DNA of 28,556 nucleotides from positions 1-28,556 of IMG/VR virus record IMGVR_UViG_3300012228_000013; one strand, given 5' to 3'. A program made the translations under genes and the position numbers. Below are positions 1 through 8,882 of the stretch, in pieces; the first letter of the stretch is position 1; each line of letters begins with the position of its first letter. Source of the DNA: a virus. The notes under the pieces are model-generated. The model was not told the DNA's origin and did no database searches. It saw only the letters and a list, made by a program, of their open reading frames with translations.

Positions 1-531
1 ACACAACCAGCACCACCACCGTATGGAACTCCACAGAATCCATCATTCTCCCAACGTTATGGATTCCCAAACCCATTGCATGCACCCTCACCAGAACCAA
101 AGCCAGAACTCAAGAAAATACCAGTTCTACTACTAACCCGTTGTGGTTGCTCAAAGGAAATAGAAATAGATAAGATAATCCCAGAAATCCGTGTCATGCT
201 TATGGGAGATGTCTCTGGTTTCATGGTGGATGAAGTTGCAGGGGCAGACATTGCAGACTTTGACGTTGGCATTCGCACATTTCGGTATGAACACAAACGT
301 TCGAAAAGGATATATTCATACGAAGATTTAGAAGAGGAATTCAATATCAACGTAACCTCATATTCTGTAAGACACCTCCTTGATATGTTCCACGCAAAGG
401 GACTCAACGCAACGTTGGCAGCGGACGAACGTGCAATCGTTGTAGAAACACCTGTCTATGTGGAAATTGCACCAGAAAGGAAGAAGAAGAAAGATGTCAA
501 ACGGGGCGTGCAAACTAAGGCCAAGAGTTAG
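1..531 (+). CDS. Hypothetical phage protein, 5' end outside window
   Basis: The frame is open from the first base of the window, so the real start lies upstream; the TTG at 76 has no reason to be the start. The visible N-terminal part is rich in proline and looks disordered up to about residue 38. A compact part follows, beginning with the motif VLLLTRCGCSKEI, and the tail is strongly basic (KKKK near the end). I recall the LLTRCGC opening from small uncharacterised phage proteins but know no function for it. The two cysteines (CGC) could bind a metal, but no second pair is visible. The gene overlaps the next plus-strand gene by 38 nt, so the two are probably co-translated. They belong to a transcription unit pointing against the structural operon. 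Coding is well supported; the function is unknown. Confidence 0.75.
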   Translation, partial: TQPAPPPYGTPQNPSFSQRYGFPNPLHAPSPEPKPELKKIPVLLLTRCGCSKEIEIDKIIPEIRVMLMGDVSGFMVDEVAGADIADFDVGIRTFRYEHKRSKRIYSYEDLEEEFNINVTSYSVRHLLDMFHAKGLNATLAADERAIVVETPVYVEIAPERKKKKDVKRGVQTKAKS

Positions 532-769
532 GGCGGGATTGGTGTTTGAATTCTATTGTGAAAACTGCAAACATTGGGTGGATTTCATCAACCCGCGGGA
601 ATGCCCGCATAGACACGGAGGAGGTCGTGCATACAATGCAATGGCTGATGGCATTGTTGAAAATATAAAGGAGTTGGAATTGCAATTAGGCAACACGGTT
701 GATCTCACCGACGCCCGCTCGCGCCGCTCCGTCCTGCATCCTGGTATGCATCACGCAAATGTGACCTGA
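494..769 (+). CDS. Small zinc-ribbon-like protein (91 aa)
   Basis: I chose the ATG at 494 because it follows a purine-rich stretch (AGGAAGAAGAAGAAAG) inside the end of the preceding gene. The longer in-frame start at 458 has nothing comparable. Residues 22-41 hold C22, C25, C37, H39 and H41 in a CENC...CPHRH arrangement, which suits one structural zinc ion. A short acidic helix-like segment follows. Such small single-zinc proteins are common in phages and may bind nucleic acid or protein, but no specific role can be read here. The last 65 nt run head-on into the 3' end of the minus-strand gene ending at 705, so the tails of both proteins are encoded by the same DNA. The C-terminal residues (DARSRRSVLHPG) look unconstrained. 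Confidence 0.65.
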   Translation: MSNGACKLRPRVRAGLVFEFYCENCKHWVDFINPRECPHRHGGGRAYNAMADGIVENIKELELQLGNTVDLTDARSRRSVLHPGMHHANVT

Positions 770-1133
770 GATCCTCGTTAGTCCTACGTACTTCAGTTTT
801 CATCAACTCCAACTCTCCACGCATAGTTTCAATAAACGTGGAGAGTTTCAGTTCTACATTGGACAACTTCTCCATTTGCTTCTTATCTGAATCATTGACA
901 TTCCCTGACCACCAGACAAAGATGACGATCACGCCACCAATCAATGCAGTAATCAACCATTGTTGGAAGCTAGAGAAACGTGGTTCATCCTTGCCCGTTC
1001 CGTTAGTCTGTTTAGGTGCCAATTGATCCAATGCTCCTTTAAGGTCCCGAAATGGACAGCTATCCTCTTCCCGCCGCTTCCACTGGCGCCGTTCCTCCGC
1101 CTGTTGCTCGATCTCCTTCTTTGACTCCACCAT
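705..1133 (-). CDS. Membrane-anchored coiled-coil protein (142 aa)
   Basis: The ATG at 1133 is preferred because AAAAGAGG stands 6 nt before it; longer in-frame starts (TTG 1178, ATG 1160) lack a Shine-Dalgarno sequence. The N-terminal 30 residues are highly charged (EIEQQAEERRQWKRREED). One clear transmembrane segment follows at about residues 59-77 (WLITALIGGVIVIFVWW). The C-terminal half is a predicted coiled coil (VELKLSTFIETMRGELELM). This layout suits a protein tethered in the inner membrane, such as a spanin-like or holin-associated factor, but nothing decides between these. It is the last gene of the structural operon. Its start lies 74 nt inside the PurD-like gene and its 3' end overlaps the convergent plus-strand gene. 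The function is unknown. Confidence 0.65.
   Translation of the reverse strand: MVESKKEIEQQAEERRQWKRREEDSCPFRDLKGALDQLAPKQTNGTGKDEPRFSSFQQWLITALIGGVIVIFVWWSGNVNDSDKKQMEKLSNVELKLSTFIETMRGELELMKTEVRRTNEDLRSHLRDAYQDAGRSGASGRR
811..847 (+). terminator. Perfect 11-bp hairpin, candidate terminator for the plus-strand genes
   Basis: AACTCTCCACG (811-821) and CGTGGAGAGTT (837-847) are perfect inverted repeats around a 15-nt loop. The hairpin lies 42 nt after the stop of the last plus-strand gene and inside the coding part of the opposing gene. Read on the plus strand it ends in TTT and continues TCAGTTCT, a mediocre U-tract. On the minus strand nothing U-rich follows. It is most simply a weak terminator for the plus-strand transcripts, but chance within coding DNA cannot be excluded. 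Confidence 0.4.
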
Positions 1134-2247
1134 GCTGGACCTCTTTTTTCTGTACTCCATAGGAGAGGATTGGACCAATGGTTTTCAGGGCCACGCCGGC
1201 AATGTCAATTCTGAACTGCATCCCCAAGGTCAGGATGCTTGACATAGCCCGCAATGATCCAGCCTGTGCCTCTTTTATTGTCTCCGCCGTATGCACAGTG
1301 GCACCAATTTCACCATTGAAACTGGCAGGATAAAGCAACCCATTCTCCTCTCGCACGCCGGTTAATGCAACACCATGGTCAAGCCAATCCTTCAACGTGC
1401 CCAACGAATCAGTCCCCGGCTCTCTCGTTGCATGGGGATATGGTGGAACAGTTGCACGTACAGTGACTCCATAGTCAAAACTGCACTTCATTTGCTTCAC
1501 CATCCCCCGCATGGTATCCACAATCAAGCTCCCGAATTCCTGCTGCAACAACGCCATGAACACATACGTTGTATCAAAGCGGAATCCAGGGATATATCTA
1601 ATCACATTATCCCCATTCATATCCACGCTAATGGGGCCTTTGTAGTTCAACTTCTTCAACACCGGCTTGATGCGACCAAGGGATTTCTGAAATTGAATAG
1701 GCCGGAAGTTCTTGAATGCAAAGTACGTAGCGCCAGAACATTCAATCGCTGGCCCCACATTCCCTGCCATGAACGCATACTCCTGCACCGCGCCAAACAA
1801 TGGGTAAATGAAATCCTCCCCATTGAACCACCCTTCAATCACGCAGTCAATTCCATTTCCATCACGCACGCATTCAACTTCATACATCGAATTCAACATC
1901 TTGATGAAGTTCTCTTGCCCGCGTAGATTGTCCTGAAACAGCCCTGCGCCAAAGACTAGATATCCCATCTTCACCAATGTATCAGCCATTTCACCAAACC
2001 CGCCACCTGTGAAAATAATGATAGTATCTTTGGAACTGCAAGACTTAATCATCGCCATCGTTGCCTTGCCATGAAACCTTGTTGCTGCATTGTCCGTTTG
2101 CTCATTCGGCCCTTCGATCAACGGGACAAGCCCTTCCCCAATCCGGCAATAGTCAGCAGTCAAGAACGCAACAGCATGTCCTTCAGCCTTCAACCGCATC
2201 GCAATCGGCAACCCTTCACCGCGCCAGGATACGACTGTAAAACGCAT
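1060..2247 (-). CDS. PurD-like (GAR synthetase-fold) protein, probably catalytically degenerate
   Basis: The overall line-up follows phosphoribosylamine-glycine ligase. Residues 1-110 look like the N domain (MRFTVVSWRGEGLPIAMRL). Residues 134-170 match the 'VIEEFLDGEE...GPNTGGMG' stretch as VIEGWFNGEDF...GNVGPAIECSG. Residues 260-355 resemble the C domain, ending in GMQFRIDIAGVAL. Active PurD needs the ATP-grasp B subdomain, with its lysine and glycine-rich loop, between these parts; here residues 115-135 jump straight across. The usual metal-binding E-x-N-x-R-x-G-D-P-E reads RYIPGFRFDTTY. I infer a PurD fold that has lost ligase activity, perhaps used as a binding or structural protein. The start has a strong SD (GGGAGG, 5 nt). 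Other ATP-grasp families remain possible. The C-terminal 40 residues are unrelated to PurD and overlap the next gene. Confidence 0.6.
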   Translation of the reverse strand: MRFTVVSWRGEGLPIAMRLKAEGHAVAFLTADYCRIGEGLVPLIEGPNEQTDNAATRFHGKATMAMIKSCSSKDTIIIFTGGGFGEMADTLVKMGYLVFGAGLFQDNLRGQENFIKMLNSMYEVECVRDGNGIDCVIEGWFNGEDFIYPLFGAVQEYAFMAGNVGPAIECSGATYFAFKNFRPIQFQKSLGRIKPVLKKLNYKGPISVDMNGDNVIRYIPGFRFDTTYVFMALLQQEFGSLIVDTMRGMVKQMKCSFDYGVTVRATVPPYPHATREPGTDSLGTLKDWLDHGVALTGVREENGLLYPASFNGEIGATVHTAETIKEAQAGSLRAMSSILTLGMQFRIDIAGVALKTIGPILSYGVQKKEVQHGGVKEGDRATGGGTAPVEAAGRG

Positions 2248-2280
2248 GGAAGCCTCCCTTTCATTGAACTCTAAAACGCA

Positions 2281-2748
2281 TCAATCACCAGGAAAGAAAC
2301 GGTTAAAGAACTCAGCGTTTCGCAGGAACGGAGAACTGTTCAAATCCACCGATGGCCCCATTGTACGGAGGAATTGCTGCAACTGATTCCCTGCCGGCCT
2401 TGCCACTTCTTCGGTCAAATCATACGTTGTCGGATTCTGCCATGACATCGACGGAGTTGTCCTCCCTTCTGCTGGATTGCCCTTGTAAATGCCACTCCAC
2501 GGCCGTTCATTCGCTATCAATGAACCTGGCCCAGTTGGCGTCATAGGGCCACCACCACTCGGCCCCATGTTCAACAAGCGTTGCAAATCCTGCGGTACAT
2601 TCACTCGTGGCCCACGAAGCGGGCCAGTATTCAATCCCATTGCGTAATCCGTCGCACTCCATCTCGGCGCCTCCCGGCCGCGAAGCCTATGCATAAGCTG
2701 GTAAAGCAATGGAGCTTGAAACGACGGTTCCTCCATGTAGTCTTCCAT
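2281..2748 (-). CDS. Hypothetical virion-cluster protein (155 aa)
   Basis: No family is recognised. The protein is rich in proline, glycine and asparagine in its middle part (GPLRGPRVNVPQ, GPSGGGPMTPTGPG), with short helical ends (LLYQLMHRLRG and FLRNAEFFNRFF). It has no signal peptide, membrane segment or cysteine. The ATG follows TAGGAG at 6 nt, and that SD overlaps the stop of the preceding HExxH gene, so the two are translationally coupled. Its place behind the large internal virion protein suggests a minor virion or assembly protein. That rests on position only. Confidence 0.6.
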   Translation of the reverse strand: MEDYMEEPSFQAPLLYQLMHRLRGREAPRWSATDYAMGLNTGPLRGPRVNVPQDLQRLLNMGPSGGGPMTPTGPGSLIANERPWSGIYKGNPAEGRTTPSMSWQNPTTYDLTEEVARPAGNQLQQFLRTMGPSVDLNSSPFLRNAEFFNRFFPGD

Positions 2749-2757
2749 TGCAATCTC

Positions 2758-3573
2758 CTAGTCGCCTTGAAGGTAGTTCAACAATCCGAACGTACCAAGG
2801 GTCTGATCCATTGCATCTTCAAGCGTAGTTGCAGCTGCTTTCCGCCCATACTTGCTCAAGAGATGGCGCTCAGGGCCAGTTGCAGGAAGTGTCCCTTGCA
2901 TCATGCGGGCAAGGATTTCATGCACGCTGCTTGTAAGATCGCCTTGCTTATGCAAGAGATTGTTCAAGTGATTCTCTGCATAAGTATCGCCTGTGTCCTG
3001 TGTAACTTGAATCAATTCAGGATACCGTCGGCGGAAACTATTTTCTAGCATTCGCATTGTAGATGGCCGGAATTGTGATGTCCCGAAGTGGCTAGTTTCA
3101 TGAATTGCAGTTCCTACTGGATCAGGTGCAACGGGACTGATTATTGCATATGGCTTTGATCCAGTATTCATAATCCCACGAGAGGCTTTCCCTTCCTCCA
3201 GATTCCCCATCCAATTTTCTTTGACGAAATCCAACCATTCACCATGCTCCGTTGGTGCATGGAATGGAGCATTCGCCATTGCAGGAGTTGCATCTTGTAT
3301 CGGCCCTCTTGCCCGTGGTCCAATGGCATTTGCAGCTTTCCAGTATGTTGGATTTAGATGCTCCTTCGTTAATTCCAACAAACCTTTTGCCAATTGATTC
3401 TGTCCAATCAATTGACCCATCGGTGTAGTCAATGCATTTGTCCATTGATCCTTGAACGTTTTTCCAAACAAGAGATCCTGCAAGCGCCGAAACGTTGATG
3501 GTTCCGGCGCCATGACAGAACCTTTTTGATACAATTCTTCTTCCGGCGATCCATACTGCAATTGAACAGGCAT
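2758..3573 (-). CDS. Virion-cluster protein with HExxH metalloprotease-like motif (271 aa)
   Basis: Residues 158-162 read HETSH, the zinc-metallopeptidase HExxH signature, inside VGTAIHETSHFG. The preceding small and hydrophobic residues are typical of a gluzincin/metzincin active-site helix. No HxxGxxH third-ligand motif follows. The best candidate for a third ligand is the glutamate at 219 in SSVHEILARMM, about 60 residues further on. The N-terminal 150 residues are polar and lack a signal peptide, so the protein is made in the cytoplasm. It starts directly after the stop of the 1424-residue protein (TAGATG) with AAGGGG as SD. Known parallels are peptidase-like domains in phage ejection or polyvalent proteins. 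A role in maturing or being delivered with internal virion proteins is inference. HExxH can also occur by chance. Confidence 0.6.
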   Translation of the reverse strand: MPVQLQYGSPEEELYQKGSVMAPEPSTFRRLQDLLFGKTFKDQWTNALTTPMGQLIGQNQLAKGLLELTKEHLNPTYWKAANAIGPRARGPIQDATPAMANAPFHAPTEHGEWLDFVKENWMGNLEEGKASRGIMNTGSKPYAIISPVAPDPVGTAIHETSHFGTSQFRPSTMRMLENSFRRRYPELIQVTQDTGDTYAENHLNNLLHKQGDLTSSVHEILARMMQGTLPATGPERHLLSKYGRKAAATTLEDAMDQTLGTFGLLNYLQGD

Positions 3574-6500
3574 CTACATCCCCTTGTATGTCTTTTGGAT
3601 ATCCAAATACTTCTGCCTTGCAGTCTTGGGGACGGCCTTTATTTCAGTGAACTCTGGCTGCGACATGCGGAGCATCCGGCGCTTCAATCCAGTGACAAAT
3701 GAAGAACCGAAATCAATCCTATACTCCGCACGAGAACTTGCGTTATGCTTCTTCATATCCGCGAGAATCTCAGCCAAGGCATTTGTATCTTTCTCCAACA
3801 ACGCCTTCGCCATTTGATTCTCGAACTTTGAGCGAAGCTGGATATTGTAGTCCCGAAGCATTTGCTCTCCCGCTTCCCTGTCATATGCCCTTGACAGCTT
3901 TGCAGGGGTAAAGCCAATGCCACGAGCAGCGATGTCGGTCGCAGTTGCACCTGACACAACCGGTTCACCAGCGGGCGTCCTGAAGGCTTTCTGACGATCC
4001 AGCGCGGTTCTAGTTGCAACACTGGCTCCCTTGAATGCCTCTGGAATTACTTGCTCCAGGGCACGCCAAGGATCACCTTCCGCCGCAGCTATTGCCATCT
4101 TCGTTGGCCGAACGAGCATGAAATCTGGTAGCACTCCGCCAATGACTTTCGCCGCTCCTTCAACGGGATCGCTGAACATTTCACTTGGTACAACGTCCCC
4201 GTATCCAGCGGAACCGCTTAGATCAATTCCTTCATCCGGCCTGCCATAGAGAACACCAGCGCCATACGGCAATCCACGCAACGCCAACTCGCCAGCCTTT
4301 CCAAACTTTCCCCGCACTTCACCAGGGATATCAATCCCTGCATACCGTCGAGCTAGGTCAACCACCAGCTTTGCACCAGGTATTCCCATTGCACCTGCAA
4401 CAGCTCCCATCGTTGCAGCTCTGGTTGAAAACACCTTGAAAGCATTCAACGCCTCTGGCGTGACTGACTTGCTTTTGATAATTTCAGTTGCTACCGTTTT
4501 CAGATCCTCCTTGAACTTGCTCATCATATTGTACTGGAACAAACGGAACGTTCCAAGTGGCGCACCCCATGATGAACGAATGAACCGAGGACGATCTGCT
4601 TTGCTGTATTCCAGGTTAATGTCTCTCGTGAGTTGCTTGGCGAATTCATGCGCTTTCTGTCCAGCAATTCCTTTATCCGCTGCAATCCTCCGCCCTGCAA
4701 TATAGCTCGCCAATCGTAGCCGATCCTCCGCAGCACCGAAGAAGTATCCAGAAATATCAGATAACGTCTTGAATGCAGGAGCACGGCCACCGATCAATCC
4801 CATCATTTCCTGTACGTTGGGATTTCCAATCACCCCTTCATGCCGGGCCAGTTTAATCCCTGCCTGCACCGCTGGCGACAACCGTGATTCCTTGAACGAG
4901 TCCCGCATTGAACCAGCCCAAATGCCCAAAGCGTTCTTGGAATGTTTCTGCATTTCAGGCAGGCCAATTGTTCCATATCCAGTCAAGTTCACCAATGCAG
5001 ACGACATCTTCCCGCCAAGGTAGAAGTGAAACAATCCTTCCCGCAAGGCACCAAAGTCACCGGATGGATTATAAACATCATCCGTGTACTTCGTGCCAAT
5101 CGAGAACAATTCATGCCGTGGCTTCCAATTCGCCTGCACTTCCGCTAATTCAGCCGGCGTGAAATGGCGCCTGAAATTCACCGGTAATTGGTTCCACTTC
5201 GGCTGATTAACGAGCATATCCAACAACTTATTCGTGTCGTACTTGCTCTCCCGAACAGCAATGTAATGCGAAATGGAACGCAGGTAATCTGCCGTATTGC
5301 GGGCCAGGTCAGTAGAATATCCAGGCACTCCCTTTTGTTTCCGCAGATGTTGCACGAAGCGAGATGCGGAAACGCCAGACTGTGCAAGCAACTTCGCAAC
5401 ACCATACTGGGATGCCATCCAGTGTTGAGGCCCGAGTTGCTGTTGCAGCCACTGATCCACACGATGCAGACCAGCAAACGTGGTAACGTCGAATCCACGG
5501 AGCAGTTCTGGCGCTGTTTGTGCCAATTGACCAGCATTGGAAATCCGCTCCCCAGGACCAAGGTTTGATTGGATTTGCCCCTTTGTTGCTCTATGTGCAG
5601 CCTTGGATTCCTGTGTGTAATAGCCGGTTAGATTCCCCGCTTGATCCTCTACTGCAATGAAGTATTTCCCAAACCGTGAAAGTGGAGCGTAGCCTGGATG
5701 GTTCATCTGTGCGGTGGCCTGTGCTGCAACGGTTGGATTAATACCACTCATGACAAGCCCAGTTTCCAATCGCCGCAACGTGTTCTTCATCGTTTGCTGA
5801 TAGGCATTGTAACCATTGATTTCATCCGGCGTCAATCCTCGTGCCCGCAGTTGCGCTGGTGAATATTCAACCTTGGCAATGGTGCCATCGAAGATCGTCG
5901 TGTCCAATCGTGGAGAGCGGGCAGCGAAGTATGGCTGCAATCTCTCCATAGCCTGTGACGCGATACGATTCCGCTTATCCATGAACGCCAGGGATTCATT
6001 CACAATAGGCCGATACATCTTGAACTTCTCTCCCAGGATATGCGGTATCGTGAACCAACGATCAATCTTCTTGCTTCCATCATCAATCATCTTTGATGGA
6101 ATTTGCCCACCCGCCTTAAAATTCGCCATCCACTGAGCAGCATTGCGAGACTTGTTTCTAACCCAACGGCCAGCGCCAGCAGCAGCGAGTAAGCCACCAC
6201 CCACAGCAACCGCGCCAAGCAATGCTTTACCCGGATTGAATACGTGAGTTGATTCACTTGTTCCATCTTCCCCTGCCTCCGCGTATGTATCGAAGCCTTC
6301 CAACGAACCTGCAACAACGCCAGCGAGTCGTAATGCTCCAGGCTTTGCACTATTCACTAGATGATTCGACACCCGGCTCAACAGGCTATCAGCTTCTGCA
6401 CTTACCTTGTCTGCAATATGCGGTGACAATGGACGAGCAGCAGCAGCCACTTTCCGCAACCGAGCTACTTCATCCAATGTATCTTGCATGTCCTTTGCAA

Positions 6501-7848
6501 CGTTGAATTCCCCTCTGCTTGATGCCACACTTCCACGGTTATGGATAAGCAACTGATCCGCCACGGAAGAAACAATACGTTGAGAATCCTTCTTTTCTTT
6601 CGCGGCCATCCCTTCCAGCAATGCACTTTCTCGTTCACCCATTCCCAGTGTAGCACGGCCTTCATCTACCTCGCGGGTCAACTTCTTTGATCGCTGCATC
6701 CGAGACAATGCTTCATCTAACAAGGCAACAGTTGGCTGTACTTGCTCAGGGGCAGCAATTGCAACTAGCTCCTTTGTAACAGGGAATGCATATTGTGGTT
6801 CTGTTTGCGGTGCCTGTCCTTCAAACACTCTCCCCTGTCCTAAAGCCCTCTCCGGGGTGAGTGGTTGCAATCCTGGCCGTGGCCATACCTCAGATCCCAA
6901 TGGCGCAGCTGGCAATTCTGGACGTGGAGCGGGGAGTGCAATTGGGGGTGGAGGAGGATTCCCTGCCTCAATCGCCTGCATTGCAGATGGCTCCGGTCCC
7001 GCTTGCAACATCCCCGCTATTGTCTGTTGTGGTCTTGTTACAGTTGCCGGTAGTTCAACTTCGGGGATTCTGAAATTTGGCTCAGTTGGGATAACTGCCG
7101 GCACACCACCAACCTGCCGAGCAGGCAATCCGCTGAATGGTAGATTCTCTTTCGTCGGCCAATAGCTCCCTGGAATCTGGAACGGTTCCTGCGGCGTAGC
7201 GGTGGAACGAGGCACGTTATATGCACCAGGGTAATCCTGCATCGACGCACCGACACGAACCTGTCCTGGCAATGGAGCCTGTGGCCTGAACGCCCCACCA
7301 ACGCCACCAGCCAGCGTACCAAATCCACCACCAGCCAACATCCCAGGGAACACTCCAGGCCATCCAGCTTCTTGCCCACCCTGGATTGCACCAAGCAATG
7401 AACCTTCCGTTGCACCACGGATCACTGCACTTGTCAATGGCACAAGCTCTTGCCCGATGACTTTTCCTGTGATTGCCTCTCCCGCAGCACCAACCCGACC
7501 AAGCAATCGTGGACCAATGAGCGCGAGTCTTGCGGGCAATGATGTGGGATTCAACATTGAAGCTAGAACCTGTCCTGTTACATCGGTTCCAAGCTCCAAT
7601 GACTTCCGCAAGCCACTCTTCTCTTCCCGTGGTGTTGCACCAGGAACCTGTGGGCCAAGGCCCATTGTCAGATTACGGACCACATAATCAGCAATATCCG
7701 CCATCGTGCGGACACCAGCTTCCCGCAATGCACCACCACCATACTTCACATCCTTCTCCTCCTCCGTCATCATTGGATTGGCGTCAGGAGGTTCGATGCG
7801 AAATTGGAATCCCTGTTCTTCCTGTGGTTCGTTGATCTTGAATTCCAC
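3574..7848 (-). CDS. Giant internal virion (ejection-type) protein, 1424 aa
   Basis: This is the largest gene in the window. Residues 1-70 are acidic. Residues about 145-187 are glycine-rich and hydrophobic. Residues 195-360 are a proline-rich linker (PPPPPIALPAPRPELP). Residues 360-500 look helical. Residues 541-560 form a hydrophobic segment (ALLGAVAVGGGLLAAAGAG). The remainder is a long, mainly helical region containing EYSKADRPRFIRSSWG followed by FRLFQYNM, a pattern I associate with large polyvalent or internal virion proteins of podoviruses. No lysozyme or protease motif is evident. The start is GTG with TAGGAG upstream. A protein ejected into the host to help DNA entry is the likeliest role; a tape-measure-like role is less likely because no tail-tube genes are seen. 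Size and position support virion location, but the function is inferred. Confidence 0.65.
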   Translation of the reverse strand: MEFKINEPQEEQGFQFRIEPPDANPMMTEEEKDVKYGGGALREAGVRTMADIADYVVRNLTMGLGPQVPGATPREEKSGLRKSLELGTDVTGQVLASMLNPTSLPARLALIGPRLLGRVGAAGEAITGKVIGQELVPLTSAVIRGATEGSLLGAIQGGQEAGWPGVFPGMLAGGGFGTLAGGVGGAFRPQAPLPGQVRVGASMQDYPGAYNVPRSTATPQEPFQIPGSYWPTKENLPFSGLPARQVGGVPAVIPTEPNFRIPEVELPATVTRPQQTIAGMLQAGPEPSAMQAIEAGNPPPPPIALPAPRPELPAAPLGSEVWPRPGLQPLTPERALGQGRVFEGQAPQTEPQYAFPVTKELVAIAAPEQVQPTVALLDEALSRMQRSKKLTREVDEGRATLGMGERESALLEGMAAKEKKDSQRIVSSVADQLLIHNRGSVASSRGEFNVAKDMQDTLDEVARLRKVAAAARPLSPHIADKVSAEADSLLSRVSNHLVNSAKPGALRLAGVVAGSLEGFDTYAEAGEDGTSESTHVFNPGKALLGAVAVGGGLLAAAGAGRWVRNKSRNAAQWMANFKAGGQIPSKMIDDGSKKIDRWFTIPHILGEKFKMYRPIVNESLAFMDKRNRIASQAMERLQPYFAARSPRLDTTIFDGTIAKVEYSPAQLRARGLTPDEINGYNAYQQTMKNTLRRLETGLVMSGINPTVAAQATAQMNHPGYAPLSRFGKYFIAVEDQAGNLTGYYTQESKAAHRATKGQIQSNLGPGERISNAGQLAQTAPELLRGFDVTTFAGLHRVDQWLQQQLGPQHWMASQYGVAKLLAQSGVSASRFVQHLRKQKGVPGYSTDLARNTADYLRSISHYIAVRESKYDTNKLLDMLVNQPKWNQLPVNFRRHFTPAELAEVQANWKPRHELFSIGTKYTDDVYNPSGDFGALREGLFHFYLGGKMSSALVNLTGYGTIGLPEMQKHSKNALGIWAGSMRDSFKESRLSPAVQAGIKLARHEGVIGNPNVQEMMGLIGGRAPAFKTLSDISGYFFGAAEDRLRLASYIAGRRIAADKGIAGQKAHEFAKQLTRDINLEYSKADRPRFIRSSWGAPLGTFRLFQYNMMSKFKEDLKTVATEIIKSKSVTPEALNAFKVFSTRAATMGAVAGAMGIPGAKLVVDLARRYAGIDIPGEVRGKFGKAGELALRGLPYGAGVLYGRPDEGIDLSGSAGYGDVVPSEMFSDPVEGAAKVIGGVLPDFMLVRPTKMAIAAAEGDPWRALEQVIPEAFKGASVATRTALDRQKAFRTPAGEPVVSGATATDIAARGIGFTPAKLSRAYDREAGEQMLRDYNIQLRSKFENQMAKALLEKDTNALAEILADMKKHNASSRAEYRIDFGSSFVTGLKRRMLRMSQPEFTEIKAVPKTARQKYLDIQKTYKGM

Positions 7849-7859
7849 AGTTCAGTCTC

Positions 7860-8870
7860 CTATTGTGCGACCTTCCACCCCGTTCGCGTTTTGACGAAGT
7901 GGAGAGTTTGTCCACCCACGTCTGCGGTTGTCGTTGAACCAACAGTTGCAGAGCTGTGCTGTGAATTCAACTGTTTGGTCAACTGTTGGACAACTTGCTT
8001 ATCCCCACCAGGCTGGACTGGCCGAGGACCACCTTCAGCCGATGCACTTCTCCTCTGTTCCAATGCCTCAGCAATCAACTGCATCAGTTCGCTTCCCTGC
8101 GTAGCAGCATTGGGATCAAGCGGATTCCCTGCACCAGTTTGCAGGATCTGCATCAAGCGAGTCGTGAAATCATTCGCATTCTTCCCGCCCATCAAATCCG
8201 TGCGCTCGCCCGCATTCTCTAACACGCCCTTGTGATAATTGCCAGTTTCCAGCAACTTCCCCCAACCGAGCTTTGTAGCTTCCTTGACCTTCTCGCCTTT
8301 CTTCTCTTCAATATCCAGCTCATGCTGATACTTCGATGGAATCCCTGTATCACCATAGAACTGTGGAACACCGGCAGAAAGCAATGCAGCTAGCATTGCA
8401 TCACCAGGATTCATGCTCTCCAGAGCCTGTTGCAATGGAGTCTTTTTCCACACTTCCGTTCCAGCTCTTGCAGTCTGCTGGCCTTGCAAATCCAGTCCAG
8501 CCGAGGCATTCTTCAATGCCTTGGTCTTAGCTTCTTGGCGCAAACCAGAACGTTCCACGATCCCTGGAATGTTGAACTGCCCAGTGCCAACCTCCATCAT
8601 TTCATCTTCCACCGGCATGAAGCGTTGGCCTGTTTGCATGTAATGCTGCATGGGATTGATCTGGGCCAATTGCTCTGCTGGCGCACCTTGGGCAACTGCA
8701 TTCAGATACGCCAAGAACGAAGCCTGTTCCCGCCCCTCACGTTGCAATTGCTCTCGTTGAATCCTTGCAACATCTCCTGGCCCATACCCACCTGTTGCGT
8801 AGTCTATTGGTACAGACTGCACACCTTCAGTGGGATATCCACCAATCCGGCTTTGGCTGAAATCAAACAT
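7860..8870 (-). CDS. Hypothetical virion-associated protein (336 aa)
   Basis: No known domain is recognised. The sequence is hydrophilic and rich in Gln, Gly and Ala, with helical stretches (RIQREQLQREGREQASFLAYL near residue 40, ELMQLIAEALEQRR near residue 260). A low-complexity Ser/Thr linker leads to a short C-terminal beta-like end (TLHFVKTRTGWKVAQ). The start is firmly set by AAGGAGG eight nt upstream. Its position immediately before the 1424-residue protein, in the order seen for podovirus ejection proteins, suggests a partner internal virion protein. This is inference from context. Confidence 0.6.
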   Translation of the reverse strand: MFDFSQSRIGGYPTEGVQSVPIDYATGGYGPGDVARIQREQLQREGREQASFLAYLNAVAQGAPAEQLAQINPMQHYMQTGQRFMPVEDEMMEVGTGQFNIPGIVERSGLRQEAKTKALKNASAGLDLQGQQTARAGTEVWKKTPLQQALESMNPGDAMLAALLSAGVPQFYGDTGIPSKYQHELDIEEKKGEKVKEATKLGWGKLLETGNYHKGVLENAGERTDLMGGKNANDFTTRLMQILQTGAGNPLDPNAATQGSELMQLIAEALEQRRSASAEGGPRPVQPGGDKQVVQQLTKQLNSQHSSATVGSTTTADVGGQTLHFVKTRTGWKVAQ

Positions 8871-8882
8871 GGAACATCCTCC

